Source: JAXDMK01 sp963765955
Lineage (GTDB): Bacteria > Actinomycetota > Acidimicrobiia > Acidimicrobiales > AC-14
DNA length: 64,000 bases
Reading direction: 5' to 3'
NCBI GenBank assembly: GCA_963765955.1
Contig: CAVXYA010000009.1
Coordinates: 310,001 to 374,000, forward strand
Positions 45,001-51,910 of this stretch are shown here, piece by piece (the stretch's first letter is position 1; each line of letters starts with the position of its first letter). The notes under the pieces were generated by a model that was not told where the DNA came from, made no database searches, and saw only the letters and a list, made by a program, of their open reading frames with translations. A program made the translations under genes and the position numbers.

Positions 45001-45377
45001 CCGGCCTGCGCGACCAGCTCGAGCCCCTGGAGACGGCCCTGGCCGACGTCCGCGACCAGATCGACGGCGTGCGCACCGCCTTGTCGTCGGTCGACGAGGC
45101 TCCCGCCCGGCTGTCGGAGTTCGACAACCGGCTGGCCAAGCTCGAGGCCCTGCCCGTGACCGTCGACGCAACCCTCCGCCGGCTCACCGACACCGCCGAG
45201 GAGGTCACCGCCAGCCACCAGGCCTCCCTGGCCAGCGCCAGCCTCCTGCTGCAGGAGTTCAACGAGCGGCTCCAGACCCTGGAGGCGCTGCCTGCCGACA
45301 TGGAGGGCCTCTACGCCGCCCTCTACCGGGTGGCGGAGTCGGTCAAGACCCTCCGGGAGGACGCCGAGACCTCGTAA
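42019..45377 (+). CDS. Giant zinc-ribbon/coiled-coil protein
   Basis: The N-terminus has a zinc-ribbon-like cluster (CTCANCGTVCKGLFRGCPEVW). In-frame codons before the ATG also read ICPGCKS, so translation may begin at ATG 41970 if T41976 is extra. A Pro-rich linker follows, with a frame change at the C-run 42227-42230. Next come ~900 residues of uninterrupted coiled coil with heptads such as VTRRVEEVEGNVAVRVTEVS. Seven degenerate copies of a motif like LPADIEGMYRDFERVAE recur every 90-130 residues. No signal or membrane helix is seen. It could scaffold a cytoplasmic or nucleoid assembly. About 1119 residues after correction; function unknown. Confidence 0.75.
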
Positions 45378-45395
45378 GCCGGCGGGGCGGGCGCG

Positions 45396-46373
45396 TCAGA
45401 CGCGGGGGACCTCGAACAGGGGCGACGGGTACCCCTCACTGGTCACCATCAGGGAGTCGCCGTCGAGGCGGTAGGCGATGGCCTCTCCCTGGTCCCGGGC
45501 GGGGAGGATGACGGGCACCGGCGCGGAGGTCCAGATGGCGTCGAAGTCCGCGTCACTGGCGCCAGGCTCGAGCGTCAGCTCGAAACCGCCCCCGGGGCTG
45601 CACAGCGCCACCCGACGCCCGTCAGGCGAGATGTCGGCCCCCGTCACCACCGCGAACGGGCCCAGACCGGCCGTGGCGATCCGAGTCAGGACGCCTCCCT
45701 GGGGAGGGCCCCGGTAGACGCCGGTGTCGCCGAACTGCTTGACCACCACGTACACGTCGCCGGTGGTGGGGTGCACCATCAGGCTCTCGGCGTCGTGGGG
45801 ACCGTCGTCGTAGCGGAACCGGATGGCGGTGGCGGGGGCGGTTGTCCCACCGTGGTCCGGGTCCATCGGCACCGTGGGCTCCACCACCCGGTAGACGACG
45901 ACGTCGTCCCGGGATCGGGTGTTGTCGCCGATGTCACCCACGTACAGGTAGTGCTCTCCGGGCTGGGGACCGGGCCCGGCGGCGATGTCCTCCCAGTCGA
46001 GATTGCCGGCCCCGTCGACGGTCCAGCCGCCGCACGACCCGCCGTCGGGCTCGACGCAGAAGACGACGGGCGGGTTGTCGGAGTCGTTGTGGGTCCAGAG
46101 GCGGCCGGGGTGGCGCCGGGAGGCGACCACTCCACTGCTCTCGGTGACCCGGTCGTCGACGATCGTGCCCCGCAGCACGGCCGCCCCGAAGCGGGATGGG
46201 GCGGGGGTGGACGGGCCGGTGGTGGTGTTGGTGGTGGTGGCGACCTGGTCGGTGGTGGTGGCGGGGGTGCCGGATCGGGACGAATCACCGCAGGCGGCGC
46301 CCATGGCCGCGAGGGCGAGCGCCAGGGCGAGGGCGACGGTCGCCCGGCGGGGATGGGGCATCGGCGCCATCAT
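45396..46373 (-). CDS. Lipoprotein with beta-propeller-like domain
   Basis: The 325-residue product starts with a lipoprotein signal (VALALALALAAMGAACGD) and a Thr-rich linker. The rest consists of repeated beta segments with Asp/Gly turns (LWTHNDSDNPPVVFCVEPDG, HYLYVGDIGDNTRSRDD, GPHDAESLMVHPTTGDVYVV, GADISPDGRRVALCSP), the look of a secreted beta-propeller. ATG at 46371-46373 is used (a second ATG follows). It diverges from dapD across 45 bases. No specific ligand or enzyme activity is evident. Confidence 0.72.
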   Translation of the reverse strand: MMAPMPHPRRATVALALALALAAMGAACGDSSRSGTPATTTDQVATTTNTTTGPSTPAPSRFGAAVLRGTIVDDRVTESSGVVASRRHPGRLWTHNDSDNPPVVFCVEPDGGSCGGWTVDGAGNLDWEDIAAGPGPQPGEHYLYVGDIGDNTRSRDDVVVYRVVEPTVPMDPDHGGTTAPATAIRFRYDDGPHDAESLMVHPTTGDVYVVVKQFGDTGVYRGPPQGGVLTRIATAGLGPFAVVTGADISPDGRRVALCSPGGGFELTLEPGASDADFDAIWTSAPVPVILPARDQGEAIAYRLDGDSLMVTSEGYPSPLFEVPRV

Positions 46374-46418
46374 GGCCCGCCCGGCTCCGCCCCTATCGGC
46401 GCCCGGTAGGCTCGCCCG

Positions 46419-47246
46419 GTGGCCGACCTCCAGTCGCAGATCGCCGAGCTCTGGGAGCGCCGGACGGAGCTGTCGCCGTCCGACACCGACGCGACGGCGG
46501 TGGTCCACCAGGTCATCGACCTCCTCGACCGGGGTGAGGTCCGGGCCGCCGAGATCGACGAGGCCACCGGCGAGGTGATCGTCCACGCCTGGCTGAAGCA
46601 GGCCATCCTCCTGCTCTTCCGGCTGTCGGAGATGGAGACCATCGAGCTGGGCCCGTTCGAGTACGCCGACCGAATCCCCCTCAAGCGCAACTACGCGGCC
46701 AGCGGGGTGCGGGTGGTGCCGGGGGGCTCGGCCCGGTGGGGCTCGTTCCTCGACCGGGGCGTGGTGCTGATGCCCGGCTACGTCAACATCGGCGCCCGGG
46801 TGGGGGCGGGAACCATGGTCGACACGTGGGCCACGGTGGGCTCCTGCGCCCAGGTGGGGGCGAACGTGCACCTCAGCGGGGGCGTGGGCATCGGCGGCGT
46901 GCTCGAGCCGCCGCAGGCGGCCCCGGTCATGATCGGCGACGACTGCCTCATCGGCAGCCGGTGCATGGTCGTGCAGGGGGCGCGGGTCGGCCAGGGCTGC
47001 GTGCTCGGCGCGGGCCTGATCCTCTCCAACACCATCCCGGTGATCGACGCCGAGACCGGTGAGGAGCTGGGCCGGGGGGTGGTGCCGCCATGGTGCGTGG
47101 TGGTCACCGCCACCCGCCCCCGCACGTTTGCCGGTGGCGAGTTCGGGCTGCCCTGCGCCCTGGTCATCAAGCACCTGCCCGAGGGCACCCGGCACGACAA
47201 GGCCGCCCTCGAGGGCCTCCTCCGCCAGCACGGCGGGGCGGTCTGA
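46419..47246 (+). CDS. dapD: Tetrahydrodipicolinate N-succinyltransferase
   Basis: DapD succinylates tetrahydrodipicolinate, opening the ring for transamination by DapC. The 275-residue protein shows the left-handed beta-helix hexapeptides (VLMPGYVNIGARVGAGTMVD, GSCAQVGANVHLSGGVGIGG, CLIGSRCMVVQGARVGQGC) and the C-terminal VIKHLPEGTRHDKAALEGLL. GTG at 46419 begins the frame. dapE follows immediately: the stop and next GTG are adjacent. Confidence 0.95.
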   Translation: MADLQSQIAELWERRTELSPSDTDATAVVHQVIDLLDRGEVRAAEIDEATGEVIVHAWLKQAILLLFRLSEMETIELGPFEYADRIPLKRNYAASGVRVVPGGSARWGSFLDRGVVLMPGYVNIGARVGAGTMVDTWATVGSCAQVGANVHLSGGVGIGGVLEPPQAAPVMIGDDCLIGSRCMVVQGARVGQGCVLGAGLILSNTIPVIDAETGEELGRGVVPPWCVVVTATRPRTFAGGEFGLPCALVIKHLPEGTRHDKAALEGLLRQHGGAV

Positions 47247-48290
47247 GTGACCGACCTCCTCCAGCTCACCGCCGCCCTCGTCGACATCCCGTCGGTCAGC
47301 CACAACGAGCGGGCGATCACCGACCACCTCGAAGCCCGCCTGGCCGAGGCCCCGTGGCTCGACGTCACCCGGGTGGGCGAGAACCTGGTCGCCCGCACCC
47401 ACCTCGGGCGCTCGCAGCGGCTGCTCATCGGCGGCCACACCGACACCGTTCCCCCCAACGGCAACGAGCGGGCCCGGGTGGAGGGCGACGTCCTCTGGGG
47501 ACTCGGGTCCTGCGACATGAAGAGTGGGCTGGCGGTGATGCTCGAGCTCGCCCTCACCGTCCCCGAGCCGGGGATGGACGTCACCTACGTCTTCTACGAG
47601 TGCGAGGAGATCGACTCCAAGCACAACGGCGTCGAGCGGCTGTTCCGGGAGCGGCCGGAGCTGGTGGAGGGCGACGCCGCCATCCTGGCCGAGCCCACCG
47701 GCGCCATGATCGAGGCCGGCTGCCAGGGGACGATGCGGGTGATCGTCACCCAGACCGGCGTGCGGGCCCACTCGGCCCGGCCGTGGCTGGGCGTCAACGC
47801 CATCCACCGCCTGGGGCCGGTGCTCACCGCGGTCGCCGCCTATCAGGGGCGGAAGGTGGAGATCGACGGCTGCGTGTTCCTGGAGGCCCTGTCGGCGGTC
47901 GGCATCGAGGGGGGCGTGGCCGGCAACGTGGTGCCCGACCGGGCCACGGTGGAGCTCAACCACCGCTTCGCGCCCGACCGCTCGCCCGAGCAGGCGGAGG
48001 CCGGGCTGCGGGCCGTCGTGGGCGAGGTCGACGAGTTGGAGGTGGTCGATTTCGCGGTGGCGGCTGCGCCGGGCCTCGGCCACCCGCTGCTGAAGTCGCT
48101 GGTGGAGGCCAGCGGCGGACGGCCCCGGGCCAAGCTGGGCTGGACCGACGTGGCCCGCTTCGCGGCACGCGGCGTCCCCGCCACCAACTTCGGGCCCGGT
48201 GACCCCAACGTGGCCCATGCCGCCGACGAGCGGGTGACGCGAGCCGAGCTGGAGAGAGTCTTCTCCGTGCTCAAGTCCCTCCTGGGCTGA
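47247..48290 (+). CDS. dapE: Succinyl-diaminopimelate desuccinylase
   Basis: DapE removes the succinyl group to give LL-diaminopimelate. The 347-residue M20-type metallohydrolase has the metal ligands in LLIGGHTDTVPPNG and GLGSCDMKSGLAV, the catalytic/metal acidic pair in YECEEIDSKHNG, AILAEPT, and the C-terminal His in GDPNVAHAADERV. GTG at 47247 is directly after the dapD stop. With dapC and dapF in the window this completes the succinylase branch except dapA, asd, ask. Confidence 0.94.
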   Translation: MTDLLQLTAALVDIPSVSHNERAITDHLEARLAEAPWLDVTRVGENLVARTHLGRSQRLLIGGHTDTVPPNGNERARVEGDVLWGLGSCDMKSGLAVMLELALTVPEPGMDVTYVFYECEEIDSKHNGVERLFRERPELVEGDAAILAEPTGAMIEAGCQGTMRVIVTQTGVRAHSARPWLGVNAIHRLGPVLTAVAAYQGRKVEIDGCVFLEALSAVGIEGGVAGNVVPDRATVELNHRFAPDRSPEQAEAGLRAVVGEVDELEVVDFAVAAAPGLGHPLLKSLVEASGGRPRAKLGWTDVARFAARGVPATNFGPGDPNVAHAADERVTRAELERVFSVLKSLLG

Positions 48291-48305
48291 GTCGATGAAG
48301 CCGGG

Positions 48306-49667
48306 GTGGGGCTGCGACGGCTCGGGCGCCGAAGCCGGGCTGGCTCGCGGACCCGGGTCTGGTGCGCGGCGGCGATCGTGGCACTCCTGGCGACCGTGTT
48401 CGCCCCGCCGGTCGCGGCCAGCGACGACCCCTTCTTCGACCGGCAGTGGGCCCTCGAGCAGATCGGGGCGCCGCCGGCCTGGACCGTCTCCCGGGGCGCG
48501 GGCGCCGTCATCGGCATCGTCGACTCGGGCGTGGACGCCAGCCATCCCGACCTGGCCGGCAAGGTAGCCCTCACCGCCGACTGCGTCGGGCGCACCGTGT
48601 GCGCCGACGGCCTGGGCAACACCGACCCCGCCGGCCACGGCACGCTCGTGGCGGGCGTGGCCGCGGCCGGCACCGGCAACGGGAGGGGCGTGGCCGGGGT
48701 GGCGCCCGACGCCCGGCTGGTGGTGGCCAAGGTCCTGGGACCGGCCGGGTCGGGGCGGGCCGACGACATCAACCTGGGGATCCGCTGGGTCGTCGACCAC
48801 GGCGCCCGGGTGGTCAACATCAGCGTCGGCGACCCCAGCGCCATCCCGTCGGCGGGGGCTGCCCTGCGGGCCGGGATCGAGTACGCCTGGGGCAAGGGGG
48901 CGGTGCCGGTGCTGGCGGCGGGCAACTACGGCGGGCTCAGCAGCGAGAACTACGGGGCCCTCAACGCCTTGGTGGTGGGCGCCACCGACCGCAGCCGCCG
49001 GGTGGCGTCGTATTCGAGTGCGCTGGGCAACGCCAAGTGGGGCTTGGTGGCCCCCGGCGGCGCCGGCGTCGCCGGTCCCGACGACAACATCGTGTCGACC
49101 GCGGCCGGCGGCGGCTACGCCGCGACCGCGGGAACCTCGATCGCCGCCCCCCACGTCTCGGGCGCGATCGCCCTCCTGCTGGCCCAGGGCTTGAGCCCGT
49201 CGGCGGCCGTGACCCGGCTGCTGGGAGCGCTCGACCGGGTGCCGTGCGGCCCCGGCTGCCAAGGACGGCTCAACGTGGGCGTCGCCAGCGGGGCGCGGCC
49301 GTTGACGTCGACGGTCGAGTCCCCCGCGCCGGCTCCTGCGGCGGCGAAGGCGAGCGGCGCCACCACCACGACCGAGGCGCCGCCGCCCCCGACCGTGCCC
49401 GACGAGCAGCCTCCCGTCACGGAGCCCACACCCACCGCCCCGGTGCCCCCGACCGAGCCACAACCGGCGGACGTGGAGCCCACCGGCCTGGCCGCCGGCG
49501 CCCGCGGACCGCTCACGCCCGCCCCTGCCCTCGACCCGCTCGTGGTGGCGGCTGCCATCGGGATCCTGGCCGCGGTGGGTGTCTCGGTGGCCGGGGTATG
49601 GGTTCAGCGCCTGCTGTCGGCTGACCCGATGCCCCGACCGCGCGTCAGACCCGGCGCATCACGCTGA
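48306..49667 (+). CDS. Secreted, membrane-anchored subtilisin-like serine protease (S8)
   Basis: The 453-residue protein has a signal peptide (about 18-38, AAAIVALLATVFAPPVAAS), an S8 domain (about 45-335), a Pro/Thr-rich linker and a C-terminal helix (ALDPLVVAAAIGILAAVGVSVAGV) followed by basic residues. The triad is visible: Asp in GIVDSGVDASHPDLAGKV, His in PAGHGTLVAGVAA, Ser in AGTSIAAPHVSGAIALLL. This resembles mycosins and other anchored subtilases, but no ESX genes lie near. GTG at 48306 begins the frame, 16 bases after dapE. Its end overlaps lexA's end by 23 bases. Confidence 0.88.
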   Translation: MGLRRLGRRSRAGSRTRVWCAAAIVALLATVFAPPVAASDDPFFDRQWALEQIGAPPAWTVSRGAGAVIGIVDSGVDASHPDLAGKVALTADCVGRTVCADGLGNTDPAGHGTLVAGVAAAGTGNGRGVAGVAPDARLVVAKVLGPAGSGRADDINLGIRWVVDHGARVVNISVGDPSAIPSAGAALRAGIEYAWGKGAVPVLAAGNYGGLSSENYGALNALVVGATDRSRRVASYSSALGNAKWGLVAPGGAGVAGPDDNIVSTAAGGGYAATAGTSIAAPHVSGAIALLLAQGLSPSAAVTRLLGALDRVPCGPGCQGRLNVGVASGARPLTSTVESPAPAPAAAKASGATTTTEAPPPPTVPDEQPPVTEPTPTAPVPPTEPQPADVEPTGLAAGARGPLTPAPALDPLVVAAAIGILAAVGVSVAGVWVQRLLSADPMPRPRVRPGASR

Positions 49668-50277
49668 CCACCTTGCCGTAGATGGCGACGTCGGACGGGT
49701 CGAGCTCGATGGGCTGGAAGCTCGGGTTGGCCGGCAGCAGCACCACCTTGTCGCCCTTGCGGGTGTAGGTCTTCACCGTTGCTTCCTCGCCGGGGATGCC
49801 GGCCACGACCAGGTCGCCCTTGGCCGCCTCCGCCTGCTGACGGGCCACGACGTAGTCGCCGGGCAGGATGCCGGCGTCGATCATCGACTCGCCCCTGACC
49901 CGGAGCATGAAGACGGGCCCGTCGCCCGTCCACTCGGCGGGGACGGGGTAGGTCTCCTCCGCGTTCTCCTGGGCCAGGACGTCGGTGCCGGCGGCCACGT
50001 CGCCCACCAGCGGCACGTGGCGGACGGGCCGCCGCTCCATGGGCGTGGCCGAGTCGGCGTCGTAGCGGACCTCGATGGCCCGGGGCTTGGTGGGGTCGCG
50101 CCGGAGGTAGCCCAGGCGCTGCAGGGTGGCGAGGTGGGCGTGGACGGTCGACGTGGAGGTGAGCCCCACCGTCTCGCCGATCTCGCGCACCGACGGGGGA
50201 TAGCCGTGGTCGCGAGTGTGGGTGACGATGCACTCGAGGATGCCCCGTTGGCGCTCGGTGAGTGCCGGATCGGTCAC
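49645..50277 (-). CDS. lexA: SOS-response transcriptional repressor LexA
   Basis: LexA represses DNA-repair genes until RecA filaments trigger its self-cleavage. The 210-residue protein has the N-terminal winged-helix TERQRGILECIVTHTRDHGY ... GLTSTSTVHAHLATLQRLGY, the Ala-Gly cleavage site in GDVAAGTDVLA, the catalytic serine in RGESMIDAGILPGD and the lysine in EEATVKTYTRKGD. GTG at 50275-50277 follows GGGAG. The spacer upstream holds four SOS boxes, so lexA is autoregulated. The convergent 3' end overlaps the subtilase gene. Confidence 0.96.
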   Translation of the reverse strand: MTDPALTERQRGILECIVTHTRDHGYPPSVREIGETVGLTSTSTVHAHLATLQRLGYLRRDPTKPRAIEVRYDADSATPMERRPVRHVPLVGDVAAGTDVLAQENAEETYPVPAEWTGDGPVFMLRVRGESMIDAGILPGDYVVARQQAEAAKGDLVVAGIPGEEATVKTYTRKGDKVVLLPANPSFQPIELDPSDVAIYGKVVSVMRRV

Positions 50278-50293
50278 TTCGGACTCCCTTCCT

Positions 50294-50429
50294 CTACGAA
50301 CGTGCGTTCGTAGAAGCACTGTACCAGGGAGGACGTCCGAATACAAACATCTGTTCGGTCCTCTCGGCGTTTGACGGCTTGACGGGAACAGGCGTTCGTG
50401 GTGTACTGACCGAGTTCGAACGTACGTTC
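50294..50429. promoter_or_regulatory. Four LexA/SOS boxes in the lexA-LysM divergent region
   Basis: The actinobacterial SOS box is GAAC-N4-GTTC. Three perfect copies are at 50298-50309 (GAACGTGCGTTC), 50386-50397 (GAACAGGCGTTC) and 50418-50429 (GAACGTACGTTC); a fourth, with A for the first G, is at 50345-50356 (AAACATCTGTTC). The first sits in a longer palindrome, CTACGAAC/GTTCGTAG. The box nearest lexA starts 21 bases before its GTG; the box nearest the LysM gene ends 26 bases before its ATG. Both genes should be tightly repressed by LexA and induced by DNA damage. Confidence 0.9.
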
Positions 50430-50454
50430 GGCAGGAGAGGTCAGGAGAGGTCAC

Positions 50455-50970
50455 ATGGTTGCGGTCCAGCACCGGTCCCGATCGGTTCCCCGGCAGACGA
50501 CCACGGCGACGGCGACGGCCACGGTCGTCCGCCTCCCGTCGGCGGCCCGCCGCCCCGCTCCCGCCACCCTTCTGGTAAAGGGCGCCCGGCCTCCCGCCCT
50601 GCGCCCGCCCGTCGCCCGTCGCCCCGTCGCCCGTCCCGACGCCGGTCCGATTGCCCGGCCTCGGGCTGTCTCTCCCAGCACCTATCGCCGACGGCAGGCC
50701 CTGGCCGCCGGCGGGGTCGCCGCCCTCTCGGCGGTGGTCTCCATCGTGCTGGGTGCGCTCGGGGGCGGTTCCCTCACCGCCCCCGAGCGCCCGCTCCCCG
50801 TCGTCGCCGGCCAGGTCTACGAGGTGCAGGCGGGCGACACCTTCTGGGCCATCGCCCGCAGCCTCGACCCCGACGGCGACCCCCGGCCCATCGTCGACCG
50901 CCTGGTGGCCGAGCACGGCGGTCCGGTGCTGGTGGTCGGCGAGCAGATCCGCCTCCCTCTCCGGTCCTGA
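50455..50970 (+). CDS. SOS-induced LysM-domain membrane protein (DivS/ChiZ-like division inhibitor)
   Basis: The 171-residue protein has a long basic, Pro/Ala-rich cytoplasmic N-terminus, one membrane helix (AAGGVAALSAVVSIVLGALG, about 85-105), and a C-terminal LysM-like domain (VYEVQAGDTFWAIARSLDPD). It lies between lexA and nrdR and diverges from lexA over SOS boxes, matching Rv2719c/ChiZ and DivS, which block cell division during DNA damage. AGGAGAGG precedes the ATG at 50455. The division-inhibitor role is inferred from position and domain plan. Confidence 0.85.
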   Translation: MVAVQHRSRSVPRQTTTATATATVVRLPSAARRPAPATLLVKGARPPALRPPVARRPVARPDAGPIARPRAVSPSTYRRRQALAAGGVAALSAVVSIVLGALGGGSLTAPERPLPVVAGQVYEVQAGDTFWAIARSLDPDGDPRPIVDRLVAEHGGPVLVVGEQIRLPLRS

Positions 50971-51007
50971 GCCGTCCGCCGCCCTCGGTGGGCGGCGGGT
51001 AGCGTCG

Positions 51008-51616
51008 ATGCTCGTGCGGTGCCCCGGTTGCGCCCATCTCGACGACCGTGTCATCGATTCCCGCCAGGCCGACGACGGCGCCGCCATCCGCCGCCGGCGG
51101 GAGTGCCTGGCCTGCGGTCGGCGGTTCACCACCTTCGAACGGCTGGAGGAGTCGCCGCTGATCGTGCGCAAGCGATCGGGGTCGGGGCAGCCGTTCACCC
51201 GCTCGAAGCTGGTGGCGGGGATGAAGGCGGCGGCCAAGAACCGGCCCGTCAGCGACTCGCTGCTCGAGGCGGTAGCAGCCGAGATCGAGGAGCAGGCCCG
51301 CCTCCACGGGCCCGAGGTCACCAGCGCCGAGGTGGGTCGGATGGTGCTCGAACGCCTTCGCCTCCTCGACGAGGTCGCCTACCTGCGCTTCGCCAGCGTC
51401 TACAAGGTGTTCGAGGAGCCGGGCGACTTCCAACGCGAGCTCGGCCTGCTCACCGAAGCCGACCCCGCCCGGGCCGATCCCCGCACTCCGCCCGCCCCCG
51501 ATCCGCCCGCCCCCGATCCGTCCGCCCCCGATCCGTCCGCCCCCGATCCGCCCGCACCCGAATCGCCCGCTCCCGAATCGCCCGGCCGCAAAGCGGGCGA
51601 TCCCCGCACCCGATAA
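51008..51616 (+). CDS. nrdR: Transcriptional repressor NrdR with repetitive C-terminal tail
   Basis: NrdR senses ATP/dATP and represses ribonucleotide reductase genes. The first ~150 residues match the family: zinc ribbon VRCPGCAHLDDRVIDSRQ and ECLACGRRFTTFERLE, then the ATP-cone RKRSGSGQPFTRSKLVAGM to RFASVYKVFEEPGDF. A further ~45 residues are repeats such as PAPDPPAPDPSAPDPSA, encoded by near-identical 15-bp DNA units (51485-51590); the usual protein ends near 150-160. ATG at 51008; GTG 51014 is an alternative. The nrdJ gene it should control begins 295 bases downstream. Confidence 0.93.
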   Translation: MLVRCPGCAHLDDRVIDSRQADDGAAIRRRRECLACGRRFTTFERLEESPLIVRKRSGSGQPFTRSKLVAGMKAAAKNRPVSDSLLEAVAAEIEEQARLHGPEVTSAEVGRMVLERLRLLDEVAYLRFASVYKVFEEPGDFQRELGLLTEADPARADPRTPPAPDPPAPDPSAPDPSAPDPPAPESPAPESPGRKAGDPRTR

Positions 51617-51760
51617 CGGCCAAGCGGCGTTCTGTGCCGTTTCGGCACCCTCCAGGGGTGTCCGTCCGTGCCACGTCGGCGTGTCCACAGGGTGCCCACA
51701 AGCAGCAGCCCTAGCGCTCCACAGGCGAGCGGCGCGACGGTGGGTGGACGCCCACCATCG

Positions 51761-51842
51761 TTGACACAGGTGGAATTACGCACGTAGTATTATCGGCACA
51801 TCTTGTGGCCCTGCAGCGCCGAGGCGCTACATGTAGTGGCTC
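51761..51842 (+). promoter_or_regulatory. nrdJ promoter with two candidate NrdR boxes
   Basis: TTGACA (51761-51766), an 18-base spacer and TAGTAT (51785-51790) form a strong promoter. Two candidate NrdR boxes follow: GCACATCTTGTGG (51796-51808) and GCTACATGTAGTGG (51826-51839). Their shared GTGG ends are 31 bases apart, three helical turns, the usual spacing of paired NrdR boxes. The first overlaps the start of transcription, so binding would block initiation. The boxes match the consensus only in part. No cobalamin riboswitch pattern was found in the leader. Confidence 0.65.
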
Positions 51843-51910
51843 ACTTCCCCCGAGACACAACTTTCGTGGTGGGGCGGCCTGGCGGCCGGCCGCTGAACAG
51901 GAGGACTCCC

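Noticed and set aside
42393..45218. Long minus-strand frame opposite the coiled-coil gene
   Set aside because: Same shadow effect; the plus-strand protein has clear heptads, the minus-strand product has no recognisable features.
46374..49463. Upstream extension of the minus-strand lipoprotein frame across dapD, dapE and the subtilase gene
   Set aside because: The lipoprotein signal begins at 46373; the rest of the frame is antisense to three well-supported genes.
49379..49667. ESX/type VII secretion link for the subtilase (mycosin)
   Set aside because: The domain plan fits a mycosin, but no ecc, esx, PE or PPE genes are present in the window.
51617..51910. Cobalamin riboswitch upstream of B12-dependent nrdJ
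   Set aside because: No B12-box-like GCCACTG core or long structured leader was found; the leader contains NrdR-like boxes instead.
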